A stretch of 64,000 nt of DNA from Sulfitobacter sp. (GTDB lineage Bacteria > Pseudomonadota > Alphaproteobacteria > Rhodobacterales > Rhodobacteraceae): NCBI GenBank assembly GCA_029252045.1, contig JAQXCD010000062.1, forward strand, positions 37,026 to 101,025, in the 5' to 3' direction. Below, piece after piece: positions 28,391-37,147 of the stretch; the stretch's first letter is position 1; each line of letters begins with the position of its first letter. Both the position numbers and the translations under genes were made by a program. The notes under the pieces were generated by a model that searched no databases, was not told the origin of the DNA, and saw only the letters and a program-made list of their open reading frames with translations.

Positions 28391-29769
28391 CGGGTCAAAA
28401 TCCTATCTATTGCGCCAAACAGCGCGCGGGTGCCTTGGCCCACACCGCCCATGGCACGGGCAGGGGCCGCAGCGGGCTGCCAGCCGTATATGTCGAAATG
28501 CGCATAGTTGCTATCAGTGACAAAGCGGCGCAGGAAAAGTGCGGCTGTGATGCAACCGGCAAAGCCGCCTTTAGGCGCATTGTCCAGATCGGCAATCGCA
28601 GGTTCTATCATGCTCTCGTAAGGTGTGTGGAACGGCAGACGCCAGACCGGATCGGCCACGGTGACGGCGGACGCCTCCAAGGCAGCAACAAAAACGGAAT
28701 TATCACTGAAGTAAGGCGCCAGATCAGGGCCAACAGCCACACGCGCTGCACCAGTGAGGGTTGCCATGCTGATAATCTGGTCCGGCTTCTCTTCATCTGC
28801 CAGCGCCAGCGCATCTGCCAGCACCAAGCGCCCTTCCGCGTCCGTGTTGTTAATCTCGACGGTAAGACCTTTGCGCGAGGTCAGGATGTCTTGCGGGCGG
28901 AAGGCATTGCTCGACACCGAGTTCTCCACGGCCGGGATCAGCACGCGCAGCTGAACTTTCACGCGGGTCGCCATGATCATATGTGCCAAGCCTAAAACAG
29001 CAGCGGCACCGCCCATGTCTTTCTTCATCAACCCCATAGAGGCGGAGGGTTTCAGGTCCAGACCGCCAGTGTCAAAGCAGACACCCTTGCCCACCAGCGT
29101 CAGGGTTGGCCCCTTATCGCCCCAGCGCATGTCAATCAGACGCGGCGCGCGGTCAGAAGCGCGGCCAACGGCGTGGATCATCGGCAGGTTTGACGCCAGC
29201 AGATCGTCGCCAACGATTACTTCGATCTTTGCTCCATGCTCCGTCGCCAGATCGCGTGCGGCCTGTTCCAAATCAGGCGGCCCCATGTCCGACGCGGGGG
29301 TGTTGATCAGCGTCCGTGTCAGCGCTTCGCCATTGGCAATAATCTCGACGCGCGCAGCGTCGACACCTTCGGGTGCAACCAGTTTCGCACCCATCGGGGC
29401 AATCGCCTTGTAGCGGTCAAAGCGGTAGGCGGCCAAAAGCCAGCCCAACGCCTCGTTCTCGGCCTGATCCGCAGGCAGACCACTGATGATCCGGTAGGTG
29501 CCGGCGGGCAGTTTTGCTGCCCCTGCCGCCAGCGCAAACCGGCCCCGCGCGCGCGTTGTGGCAGAGCCGTAGCCAACCGCCGCAAGGGCTGGCAGTGTAT
29601 CTGTCGGCGGCAGGGTCAATACCTGACCGATAGCGCCTGTAAACCCGCTGGCCCGCGCCCAATCACCGACAGCTGTCGGCAGCTGGTCAAGCCAACCGTT
29701 TGCATCCTCCTGTGACACGATGTGAAGACCAATGGCGTCGGGCGCGTCAGGAGCAAAGCAAAGAGACAT
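28387..29769 (-). CDS. leucyl aminopeptidase family protein (M17)
   Basis: A 460-residue cytosolic metallo-aminopeptidase. The M17 signature NTDAEGRLVLADAL is present, as are the metal ligands in VGKGVCFDTGGLDLKPS and MKKDMGGAA. It is somewhat shorter than E. coli PepA (about 500) because the N-terminal domain is reduced, a form common in Alphaproteobacteria. It is translationally coupled to the NlpC/P60 gene, so the pair may degrade cell-wall peptides. Confidence 0.92.
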   Translation of the reverse strand: MSLCFAPDAPDAIGLHIVSQEDANGWLDQLPTAVGDWARASGFTGAIGQVLTLPPTDTLPALAAVGYGSATTRARGRFALAAGAAKLPAGTYRIISGLPADQAENEALGWLLAAYRFDRYKAIAPMGAKLVAPEGVDAARVEIIANGEALTRTLINTPASDMGPPDLEQAARDLATEHGAKIEVIVGDDLLASNLPMIHAVGRASDRAPRLIDMRWGDKGPTLTLVGKGVCFDTGGLDLKPSASMGLMKKDMGGAAAVLGLAHMIMATRVKVQLRVLIPAVENSVSSNAFRPQDILTSRKGLTVEINNTDAEGRLVLADALALADEEKPDQIISMATLTGAARVAVGPDLAPYFSDNSVFVAALEASAVTVADPVWRLPFHTPYESMIEPAIADLDNAPKGGFAGCITAALFLRRFVTDSNYAHFDIYGWQPAAAPARAMGGVGQGTRALFGAIDRILTR

Positions 29770-29838
29770 GGCGTAGGCAGACCTTTCAATGAATTATGCC
29801 CTTCAGCCTATCCCATCTGTACGCCGCCGCAAGCATAC

Positions 29839-30219
29839 TCAAATGCTCATATCCTCCATCGCCCACATTGCGGTCAGGGACCTTTCGCCGATGCGCAGCA
29901 TCCGCGACAGTGTGGCGGCAACTGCCACTTCGTCCTTTGCATCCAGTGCAGCGGTCACATCTGCTGCGACCTGTGCCAGCATGTGCATGCCAATCTGGTC
30001 TGAAATCGCAATAAGCGAGCGCGCGTGTTTTCGCAGGCGGATCAGGCTGCTCTCCCGCCAGAGCGTGCTACATTCCGACAGACGCACCGCCAATTCCTCC
30101 ATCGCGCGGCATACAACGGTTTCCGCACCTGCGGCCCCCAACTGGCTATACAGCGCATCCAGTCGCACCTGATCCAGCTGGATTTTTTCAGCCAGCCGGA
30201 TTTTTACTACATCACTCAT
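29839..30219 (-). CDS. conserved hypothetical, predicted all-helical protein
   Basis: A 126-residue protein without signal peptide or membrane span, rich in Leu, Ala and Arg, predicted almost entirely helical. The helix SLIRLRKHARSLIAISDQIG resembles the core helix of four-helix signalling domains, but I do not see an unambiguous Hpt phosphorylation motif (no HxxKGxxxxxG). I do not recognise the family. It stands 69 nt downstream-facing from the aminopeptidase gene and is divergent from the carbonic anhydrase gene, separated by 147 nt. Confidence 0.65.
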   Translation of the reverse strand: MSDVVKIRLAEKIQLDQVRLDALYSQLGAAGAETVVCRAMEELAVRLSECSTLWRESSLIRLRKHARSLIAISDQIGMHMLAQVAADVTAALDAKDEVAVAATLSRMLRIGERSLTAMWAMEDMSI

Positions 30220-30366
30220 AACTCACCCCTGATTGCGCCCCCACGGCTGCGGCGGTTATGGCGGGCAGAGGTTTTCAAATCGTTGCCGCCAATAGGTGTT
30301 TTCGCTCGAATTCGGTATGAATTCAGGCTATCTGGAGTGAACCGCGAATTTGGAGAACAGGACTCG

Positions 30367-31017
30367 ATGGAAAAGGCAAAGCCGCTACCGGCATATCTGG
30401 TCCAGCGTTATCACGGCTGGAAGGCAACAACTTACGCCGAGAACAGCTCTTGGTACCGCAAGCTGGCCACCGACGGGCAGCACCCACGCGCCATGGTGAT
30501 TTCGTGCTGCGACAGCCGCGTGCATGTGACGTCGATCTTCGGCGCGGATCAGGGTGAGTTCTTTATTCACCGCAACATCGCGAATCTGGTGCCGGCATAC
30601 CACCCCGATGGCAAACAGCACGGCACATCGGCCGCTGTAGAGTATGCTGTTCAGGTGTTGAAAGTGGCGCACCTGATTGTGCTGGGGCATTCCAACTGTG
30701 GTGGTGTGCAGGGGTGCCTGAACATGTGCTCCGGTGAAGCACCCGAGTTGGAAGAGAATGACAGTTTTGTCGGGCGCTGGATGGATATCCTGCGGCCCAA
30801 ATACGATCTTGTAAAAGACATCAAAGATCCGGCAGAGCAGCAGAGACAGCTGGAAAAACACTCGGTGATGATCTCGCTGGAAAACCTGATGACATTTCCG
30901 TGGCTTGCGGAAAAAGTAACCTCGGGCGAGTTGACCTTGCACGGAATGTGGACGGATATTGCCGAGGGCGGATTGGAATACTACAACCCCGCCGCCACCA
31001 AATTCGAAAGCGTTTAA
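30367..31017 (+). CDS. beta-class carbonic anhydrase
   Basis: Zinc enzyme of 216 residues interconverting CO2 and bicarbonate. The zinc ligands and dyad are visible: CCDSRV (Cys plus the Asp-Arg pair), HRNIANLVP, and GHSNCGGV (His and Cys). The start MEKAKPL follows GGAG-like sequence, and the length is normal. It is the first gene of a plus-strand run with a bicarbonate permease (40 nt downstream) and its PII-like regulator, so its likely job is to set intracellular bicarbonate or CO2 for that transporter. Confidence 0.95.
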   Translation: MEKAKPLPAYLVQRYHGWKATTYAENSSWYRKLATDGQHPRAMVISCCDSRVHVTSIFGADQGEFFIHRNIANLVPAYHPDGKQHGTSAAVEYAVQVLKVAHLIVLGHSNCGGVQGCLNMCSGEAPELEENDSFVGRWMDILRPKYDLVKDIKDPAEQQRQLEKHSVMISLENLMTFPWLAEKVTSGELTLHGMWTDIAEGGLEYYNPAATKFESV

Positions 31018-31057
31018 CACGTATCTAGAAACGCCCCCCTTACACGCCGGAGCAAAG

Positions 31058-32041
31058 ATGACCGATTTTCTGAGCCTTGCAGGACAAAACCTGCTTTCCC
31101 CGATTATCCTAAGTTTTGTTTTGGGCTTACTCGCGGCATTGGCACGATCTGATCTGAACATCCCCGAGGCGGTGGCCAAGGGCATGTCGATCTATCTGCT
31201 GTTTGCTATTGGCTTTAAGGGTGGTGCCAGCGTCGCCTCTTACGGGCTGGACGCGCGTCTGGGCCTATCGCTGCTGGCGGGGGTAATCCTGTCCGCGCTG
31301 TTGCCGATCATCGCTTTCGGGCTGCTAAAAGCCATGACAGGGATGAGCCGTCTGGATGCCGCCGCCGTGGCTGCGCATTACGGCTCGATCTCGATCGTGA
31401 CATTTGTTGCCGCAACATCGGTGCTGGAGGGGCGCGGAATTCCCTCCGAAGGCTACATGGTGGCCGTGGCGGCTGCGATGGAAGCGCCTGCAATCCTCTC
31501 GGCCCTCTGGCTGATTTCGCGCGGGGGCGGGGCAGAGTCCAAAGGAATGGATAGTGCGCTCCTGCGTGAAATCATGCTCAACGGATCCATCGTCCTACTG
31601 ATCGGCGCCTTTGCCATCGGCTGGGCCACGGGCGAGCAAGGCATGAAAGAAATTTCCAGCTTCATCGTTAATCCTTTCAAGGGTGTCCTGTGCCTGTTCT
31701 TGCTGGATATGGGACTTGTAGCGGGCCGTGGTCTGCGTGGCGGTGGCGTTGTGCTGACGCGCGGCGTGCTGGCCTTTGGGGTTCTGATGCCGCTGGTGGG
31801 CTCGGTCTTTGGCCTTGGCGCGGGGCTGCTGCTGGGGCTCAGCTCTGGTGGTGTGGCGCTGATGATGGTGCTGTCTGCCTCCGCATCCTATATTGCCGTG
31901 CCCGCCGCCATGCGTGTGGCCCTCCCTGAGGCAAACCCGTCTCTTTACCTCACGCTATCGCTTGGCGTGACCTTCCCTTTCAACCTGACCGTTGGCATTC
32001 CCCTCTATGTAGGGATCGCCATGGCCCTGACCGGAGGCTGA
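31058..32041 (+). CDS. SbtA-like sodium-dependent bicarbonate permease
   Basis: A 327-residue membrane protein with about ten hydrophobic spans in two repeated halves, as in SbtA (DUF897). Characteristic pieces are YLLFAIGFKGGASVA, HYGSISIVTFVAA and, in the second half, FLLDMGLVAGRGL and SASASYIAVPAAMR. In cyanobacteria SbtA imports bicarbonate with sodium. GGAG lies 6 nt before the ATG. The carbonic anhydrase gene precedes it, and an SbtB-like gene begins 3 nt after its stop, which strongly supports the assignment. Confidence 0.9.
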   Translation: MTDFLSLAGQNLLSPIILSFVLGLLAALARSDLNIPEAVAKGMSIYLLFAIGFKGGASVASYGLDARLGLSLLAGVILSALLPIIAFGLLKAMTGMSRLDAAAVAAHYGSISIVTFVAATSVLEGRGIPSEGYMVAVAAAMEAPAILSALWLISRGGGAESKGMDSALLREIMLNGSIVLLIGAFAIGWATGEQGMKEISSFIVNPFKGVLCLFLLDMGLVAGRGLRGGGVVLTRGVLAFGVLMPLVGSVFGLGAGLLLGLSSGGVALMMVLSASASYIAVPAAMRVALPEANPSLYLTLSLGVTFPFNLTVGIPLYVGIAMALTGG

Positions 32042-32044
32042 TCC

Positions 32045-32356
32045 ATGCAAACCCACAAAGCCAAACGGGTGGAAATCACCATCGAAAATGTGATGGAATC
32101 CCGCCTGACGGATGCGCTGCGCAAGGCAGGCGTGACGGGATATACTGTGTTGCCCGTTTTGGGTGGGTCGGGACGGTCCGGCGCCTGGACCCGGTCGGGT
32201 CAGGTCAGTCGCGCACAAGGCATGGTGCAAGTCATTTGCATCATCCGCCCCGAGCGTCTGGACGAGCTGCTGGATGCGGCCTTTGCCGTGGTAGAGCGGC
32301 ATATCGGCGTGGTGAGTGTTGTTGATTGTGATGTCCTGCGCGCGGAGCGTTTTTAA
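32045..32356 (+). CDS. SbtB-like P-II family regulatory protein
   Basis: A 103-residue PII-fold protein, begun 3 nt after the SbtA-like gene. KAKRVEITIENVMESRLTDALRKAGVTGYTVLPV matches, piecewise, the first beta-alpha-beta unit; the T-loop GGSGRSGAWTRSGQVSRAQG is basic, and VQVICIIRPERLDELLDAA forms the second unit. In cyanobacteria SbtB binds adenine nucleotides and blocks SbtA. The C-terminal Cys-containing loop (CGPxGC) of cyanobacterial SbtB is absent here, so any redox-linked nucleotide hydrolysis is probably missing. Confidence 0.88.
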   Translation: MQTHKAKRVEITIENVMESRLTDALRKAGVTGYTVLPVLGGSGRSGAWTRSGQVSRAQGMVQVICIIRPERLDELLDAAFAVVERHIGVVSVVDCDVLRAERF

Positions 32357-32391
32357 CGCTGCGTTAACCATATCGGGCGCAGGCTCAGGAT

Positions 32392-33126
32392 ATGGAATTG
32401 GAATCAGTCACCCTCAAACTACCGCGTGACCTGCTGTCAGGGGCGCAACGTGTCGCAACCGCGCGGGATGTCACGATCGGGCATATGGTACGCCAACTTC
32501 TCAAGCGGGAGGTGGAGCGGCAACTGGCCAAAGGGCATCCGAGGCCGCAGACCGATGCGCGTCTCCTCGCGGCCTTACAGGCGCTCCTCGCTCGGGATAT
32601 GGCGCAGGCGCAGGACTGGGATGATCTGGCAGAGCGCTTGCGCCCCCACGGGTATGAATTGCGTCCTGCAGGGGGTGGCGTTGTTCTGTACAAATCCAGC
32701 TGCGGCACGCGCGTGTGCAAAGGGTCCGAGATTGGCTTTGGCTATAGCGATCTGGTCAAGAAATTTGGCGCAGCGATGCCCGATCATCCGCATAGCATGA
32801 CCCATCTTGGCATTATGCCCGCTGGCCGGATTGACCCCACACGCCACGCAAAGCTGAGCGCGCACATCGAGGGCGCGCTCAGCTGGCCGGACCTGATTAA
32901 CCGTCTTGCAATGGAAGGGATGGAGCTGCGTCCCATGGGGACGGGTCTTGGTATCTATATCGCCGCGACGGGTCGGCACCTGTGCAATTCAGCGACTGTG
33001 GGGGCAAACTACAACACGCTCGTAAAGCGCTTCGGGGCCGCCATGCCCAACCACCCGCATGATATGTCGAAACACCTCAAATCAGGGGAAGAAGATGGCG
33101 ATCTTGAAGTTGTCGAGCGCGGTTAG
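32392..33126 (+). CDS. protein with RHH-like N-terminus and two tandem ~60-residue domains
   Basis: A 244-residue cytosolic protein. The first 45 residues (VTLKLPRDLLSGAQRVATAR, then VTIGHMVRQLLKREVERQL) resemble a ribbon-helix-helix DNA-binding domain. Residues 75-134 and 164-223 are a gap-free duplication, identical at about half the positions by eye, each ending FGAAMP(D/N)HPH and each opening W(D/P)DL. The repeat resembles a C-terminal element of some relaxase proteins (HGYELRPxG), so a nucleic-acid role is plausible. It starts 36 nt after sbtB, and may belong to that operon. No family name is certain. Confidence 0.75.
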   Translation: MELESVTLKLPRDLLSGAQRVATARDVTIGHMVRQLLKREVERQLAKGHPRPQTDARLLAALQALLARDMAQAQDWDDLAERLRPHGYELRPAGGGVVLYKSSCGTRVCKGSEIGFGYSDLVKKFGAAMPDHPHSMTHLGIMPAGRIDPTRHAKLSAHIEGALSWPDLINRLAMEGMELRPMGTGLGIYIAATGRHLCNSATVGANYNTLVKRFGAAMPNHPHDMSKHLKSGEEDGDLEVVERG

Positions 33127-34748
33127 CGTAGGACCTTGCCATCTGGCCAGCGAACAACCTGCTCGATCGTGATCTCCTGACTTGCATTGGCGGCCAGTGA
33201 CAGATCCCACTGTGTCAGCCCGCGACGGGCGTCGACGTCTTTGGCTGTTGCGGCGGGTTTTGCGGCCCATTCGATCACCAGGTCGTCCTGCTCGCTGTAG
33301 GGAACAGCCGCCATTACCTCGACATCCCATGCCTCGGCCCCCAAATTCTCAAGCGTCATTCTGACATCCTGCGTCTGTGCATTGCTGCGGCTGATAAACC
33401 CGCGGTCGCCTTCGCTGCGGTCCAACAGGGCATAGCTGAGGCGGATATCTTCCAGCGGGCCAAACGCCTGCACAAATTCGCCACCCGCCGGAACTGCTGC
33501 AAAGCTACTGCGCCCGACCAATGCACCGTCAACGAAAATTTGTGCGGTGCCGGCGGCCAGCAGTGGCTCAAGGCTCGCGTTTTTGGCTTCGACCATCATA
33601 AACGCGGTCTGATCGCGGGCAGGGACAGCGCGCGCGAACACGCGTGCGTCAAAGGACAGGGCGTCCAGTTCCACCCGCGCGCCTTCGGCGTTGCGGGCAA
33701 TGCTGATCGGGCCGGGGAGCGTGTATGTCACCCCCGGGCCGTCGAAGTTGGGCCGCGGGGTTGGAGCCATTGCGACAACAGGTGCTGCCGCCATCTCCAT
33801 CGCCATATCGGCTGAGGCGCCCATGCTGCTGCGCAATTCCGTTTTGGTGGCTATTTGCGGATCTTCAAAACGCAACAGCGGCGGATACAGCTCGGACGGA
33901 ACAACCTGTCCTGTGGGGGCCAGAGTGGAGAGTGTCAGGGCCACTTCATCCCAATTCTCGCCACTGTTCTGATAGATCAGCGCGGCGCGGCGCAGAGTTA
34001 GGCTATCAGAGTCGCCCCTGCTGAGGACCACATCATAGGTCGGTTCCCAAGACGCATTGGCTGGATAGCTGATCGAGGCGACAACATTACCCGCCTGAGA
34101 CGCCGCAACCGAAAGGGCCAGCAACGCCTTGGGCTCGGCGGGCGGGGTTAGGGCCGCAAGGGCGGCGCGGGCGTCCTGAACGGCCTGCTCCAGATCGCCG
34201 CGCTCTTCGCCAATGCGGCGCGCGGCGCGCTGGGCTGCAATCTGCGCTTGGGTCGCGACCAGTGTTTGTGCCTCGATCATCTCGCCCAGTTCCGCCAGCG
34301 CGGCAGGGTCTGCGGGCAGTGTATCCTTCGCCGCAAGGCCGTTCAGAAACGCCAGCCGCGCTTCGGCCGCTGTCGCAGCAAGGCCCGCGTCTTGCACTTT
34401 GTCATCCAGATCACGGACCGCACGCAATGCGTCCTCTATTGCCGCTTTTGCGGCGATCACTGCAGCGCTGTCGCCATCCGGTTGCGGCGGCAGGGCATCG
34501 TTACGCAGCCGTGTGCTGCCCAACTCGGCGCCAGTGATGCTGACGCGCAGGCTGCCTGCATCGACCCATTGCGGCAAATCGGGCAGGACCAGCTCATGTG
34601 CGCCAGCATCAACGTCAACCGTCACGTCGCGCGTTACCATCGCATAGCCGTTGTAGACGGTGACGGCCGTGGGCGCAGAGGTGACAGTATAAGTCTCCGC
34701 AAGCGCGGGCAGGGGGAGGGCGGCAAGTGCCAGAGTGATAAAGCGCAT
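33123..34748 (-). CDS. DUF4139 domain-containing (mucoidy inhibitor MuiA-like) secreted protein
   Basis: A 541-residue exported protein with signal peptide MRFITLALAALPLPALA. An N-terminal DUF4140 segment (TAVTVYNGYAMVTRDVTVDV) precedes a coiled-coil of Ala/Glu/Arg (about residues 95-200), then the DUF4139 beta-sandwich (SYPANASWEPTYDVVLSRGD onward). Members occur widely; proposed roles concern surface polysaccharide or envelope, without proof. It is convergent with the duplicated-domain gene, with a 4-nt terminal overlap in the shared TTAG. Confidence 0.88.
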   Translation of the reverse strand: MRFITLALAALPLPALAETYTVTSAPTAVTVYNGYAMVTRDVTVDVDAGAHELVLPDLPQWVDAGSLRVSITGAELGSTRLRNDALPPQPDGDSAAVIAAKAAIEDALRAVRDLDDKVQDAGLAATAAEARLAFLNGLAAKDTLPADPAALAELGEMIEAQTLVATQAQIAAQRAARRIGEERGDLEQAVQDARAALAALTPPAEPKALLALSVAASQAGNVVASISYPANASWEPTYDVVLSRGDSDSLTLRRAALIYQNSGENWDEVALTLSTLAPTGQVVPSELYPPLLRFEDPQIATKTELRSSMGASADMAMEMAAAPVVAMAPTPRPNFDGPGVTYTLPGPISIARNAEGARVELDALSFDARVFARAVPARDQTAFMMVEAKNASLEPLLAAGTAQIFVDGALVGRSSFAAVPAGGEFVQAFGPLEDIRLSYALLDRSEGDRGFISRSNAQTQDVRMTLENLGAEAWDVEVMAAVPYSEQDDLVIEWAAKPAATAKDVDARRGLTQWDLSLAANASQEITIEQVVRWPDGKVLR

Positions 34749-34799
34749 GGTACCGGTGTCCTTTCAGAGATGCGGTCAACATGCAGCGCTGTTGCGCAA

Positions 34800-34817
34800 A
34801 GAAAAAGGGGCGCCCTT
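34800..34817 (-). terminator. probable Rho-independent terminator after asd
   Basis: Read on the minus strand, AAGGG and CCCTT form a short stem around a 3-nt loop and are followed by a T-rich run (TTTCTTT). It begins about 37 nt beyond the asd stop and precedes the DUF4139 gene of the same strand. The stem is short, so confidence is moderate. Confidence 0.45.
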
Positions 34818-34853
34818 GCGGACACGCCTTAACCGTTCCCGTTTGGGCGGAAA

Positions 34854-35876
34854 TCAGCCTTTTTTCAGAACTTCACGGCCCAGCAACTCGGCGATTTGCA
34901 CGGCGTTCAAGGCGGCACCTTTGCGCAGGTTGTCAGAGACGCACCACAGGTTAATCCCGTTGTCGATAGTGCTGTCCTGACGGATGCGGCTGATGAACGT
35001 CGCATAATCGCCAACACATTCGATTGGCGTGACGTAGCCACCGGCCTCGCGCTTGTCGATCACCATGATACCGGGAGATTCCCGCAGGATGTCACGCGCT
35101 TCGTTTTCGTCCAGATGGTCCTCGAATTCGATGTTGATCGATTCCGAGTGGCCCACAAACACAGGAACACGCACGCAGGTCGCTGTAACTTTGATGCGCT
35201 TGTCGAGAATTTTCTTCGTCTCGACGACCATCTTCCATTCTTCTTTTGTATCGCCGGAATCCATGAACACGTCGATCTGCGGGATCACGTTAAACGCGAT
35301 CTGCTTTTGGAACTTGTTTGGCGGCACATCTGTGACGGGATTGTAGATGCTCTTGGTCTGGTCCCACAGCTCGTCTGCGCCCTCTTTGCCGGCACCGGAG
35401 ACGGACTGATAGGTGCTGACAACAACACGTTTGATCGTCGCGCGGTCATGCAAAGGCTTCAACGCCACAACCATCTGCGCGGTGGAGCAGTTGGGGTTGG
35501 CGATGATATTCTTGTTGGAATATTGGTGAATCGCTTCGGGGTTCACTTCTGGCACAATCAGCGGGATCTCTGCATCGTAGCGATACAGCGACGAGTTATC
35601 GATCACCACACAGCCCTGCTTGGCCGCGATGGGCGCGTATTTTGCTGTGGCTTCAGAGCCGACAGCAAACAGCGCCATGTCCCAGCCTGTGAAGTCAAAC
35701 GTATCAAGGTCTTTCGTCTTGAGTGTCTTATCGCCAAAGCTGACTTCCGTACCAAGGGACCGACGGCTTGCAAGTGCCATGATCTCATCCACAGGGAACT
35801 GGCGCTCGGCCAGAATGTTCAGCATTTCGCGGCCCACATTGCCGGTGGCACCTACGATTACAACGCGATAACCCAT
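34854..35876 (-). CDS. asd: aspartate-semialdehyde dehydrogenase
   Basis: Reduces aspartyl phosphate to aspartate semialdehyde with NADPH, the branch point to lysine/diaminopimelate, threonine and methionine. The 340-residue length is normal. VGATGNVGREM (8-18) binds the cofactor, Cys130 in NPNCST is the nucleophile, and SGAGKEGADEL and FVGHSES are conserved active-site stretches. It lies 79 nt downstream of an MFS gene on the same strand but is more likely transcribed alone. Confidence 0.97.
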   Translation of the reverse strand: MGYRVVIVGATGNVGREMLNILAERQFPVDEIMALASRRSLGTEVSFGDKTLKTKDLDTFDFTGWDMALFAVGSEATAKYAPIAAKQGCVVIDNSSLYRYDAEIPLIVPEVNPEAIHQYSNKNIIANPNCSTAQMVVALKPLHDRATIKRVVVSTYQSVSGAGKEGADELWDQTKSIYNPVTDVPPNKFQKQIAFNVIPQIDVFMDSGDTKEEWKMVVETKKILDKRIKVTATCVRVPVFVGHSESINIEFEDHLDENEARDILRESPGIMVIDKREAGGYVTPIECVGDYATFISRIRQDSTIDNGINLWCVSDNLRKGAALNAVQIAELLGREVLKKG

Positions 35877-35955
35877 CTCGTTTACTCCAATATATATGCG
35901 TTTGATGGTAGTGGCCTGTTATACCGCTTTGGCTGCTATGGAAAGGCCCAAGCCG

Positions 35956-37140
35956 TCAGGCCTTGTCCGGCTTGGTGTCCGTCGAGAAAAGATAGATCAC
36001 CAGACCAACGGTAAGAGCGGCGGCAAAGAACATCAAAATGAGAGAAAAGGGTATTGATGCGAATTTGGACCCCGCTGTTGAGGCATAAATCCGTCCTGTC
36101 ACGAACTGTGCTATCCCCACGCCTCCGATGCTGCACAGGTTTAGCAGGGTTACCCCGCGCCCGACCAGATGGCGGGGTAGCAGGCTGCGCCCATGTGACA
36201 TGATCGCAGGGTAGGTTGAGCCGAAAAAGCCGATGGCGCACATCAGGACAACCACCCAGATGACTGAGGACTCACCCAGCAGGATCATACCGATAGTCGC
36301 CAGCAGCATCCCTATGCTGCCCACAAATATAACCCATTTGCGGGTGCCGAACATCCGGTCCAGCGGGCTATAGGCCATCGGCCCGATAACCATTGTAATG
36401 CCCATCGCAAGGGTGGCCTGCCCGATCAGTCGTGGTGATGCGTTGAATACTTCTGTCAGATATGGCCCGATCCAGAGGCCGCGAAGTGCGCCCAGTTCGG
36501 CATAGCTGACCAGCATCAGTGGAAAGATGAACCACAGCGCGCGGATGCGCAGGACCTCGGCAAAGCTGCCTTTCTGCTCGGTCGGCTCTTTCACGGGATC
36601 GCGCACAGCAAACCAGATGCCCGCTGCCGTGGCCGCAGACAATGCACACAGACCCCAGAGTGCCGCACGCCAGCCCATTGTTTCGGCGGCGAGTGTGGTC
36701 GGATAGGAAGCTACAATATTGCCCAGCGTTCCGACCCCCACCATAACCGCCGCCAGAAAGGCAAAGCGGGCAGGCGGATGGTCCAGCGCAAAGATGTAGT
36801 AGGACGCCATCAGGACAGGCGCACAGCCCACCCCGATCAGCGCCATCGCGATTGCCACATGTACAGGCGCACTGGCCACCGCAAAAACAGCAGCACCGCC
36901 CGCGCCCCCGATCAACAACAGCGTGGCTGCTGTCCGACGGGGGCCGATGCTGTCCAACGCCCAGCCGATAGGAAGCTGCATGATGGAGAATGTAATAAAC
37001 CAAAGGCCCGACGCAAAGGCGAGGTCTTCGGCACCTGCACCGATGTCAGTCGCCAGAAATGGGCTGAGCACAGCCAGAAAGGCGCGAAAGAACTGGCTGA
37101 GGACATAGGCAAATGCCAGCAGCGCGATACCGGTGTTCAT
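35956..37140 (-). CDS. MFS transporter
   Basis: A 394-residue major facilitator with about twelve spans. SIGPRRTAATLLLIGG (about residues 64-79) corresponds to the loop 2-3 motif; a large hydrophobic C-terminal half follows a hydrophilic central loop (RDPVKEPTEQKGSFAEVLR). The substrate is unknown. The start at MNTGIALL has AAGGA about 10 nt upstream. The gene starts 7 nt after the HpcH aldolase stop, so importer and aldolase are probably expressed together, hinting at a carboxylate or aromatic-ring-cleavage product as substrate. Confidence 0.88.
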   Translation of the reverse strand: MNTGIALLAFAYVLSQFFRAFLAVLSPFLATDIGAGAEDLAFASGLWFITFSIMQLPIGWALDSIGPRRTAATLLLIGGAGGAAVFAVASAPVHVAIAMALIGVGCAPVLMASYYIFALDHPPARFAFLAAVMVGVGTLGNIVASYPTTLAAETMGWRAALWGLCALSAATAAGIWFAVRDPVKEPTEQKGSFAEVLRIRALWFIFPLMLVSYAELGALRGLWIGPYLTEVFNASPRLIGQATLAMGITMVIGPMAYSPLDRMFGTRKWVIFVGSIGMLLATIGMILLGESSVIWVVVLMCAIGFFGSTYPAIMSHGRSLLPRHLVGRGVTLLNLCSIGGVGIAQFVTGRIYASTAGSKFASIPFSLILMFFAAALTVGLVIYLFSTDTKPDKA

Positions 37141-37147
37141 GGGGTGA

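Noticed and set aside
34896..36014. 372-codon plus-strand frame
   Set aside because: Antisense to asd, whose catalytic motifs are complete.
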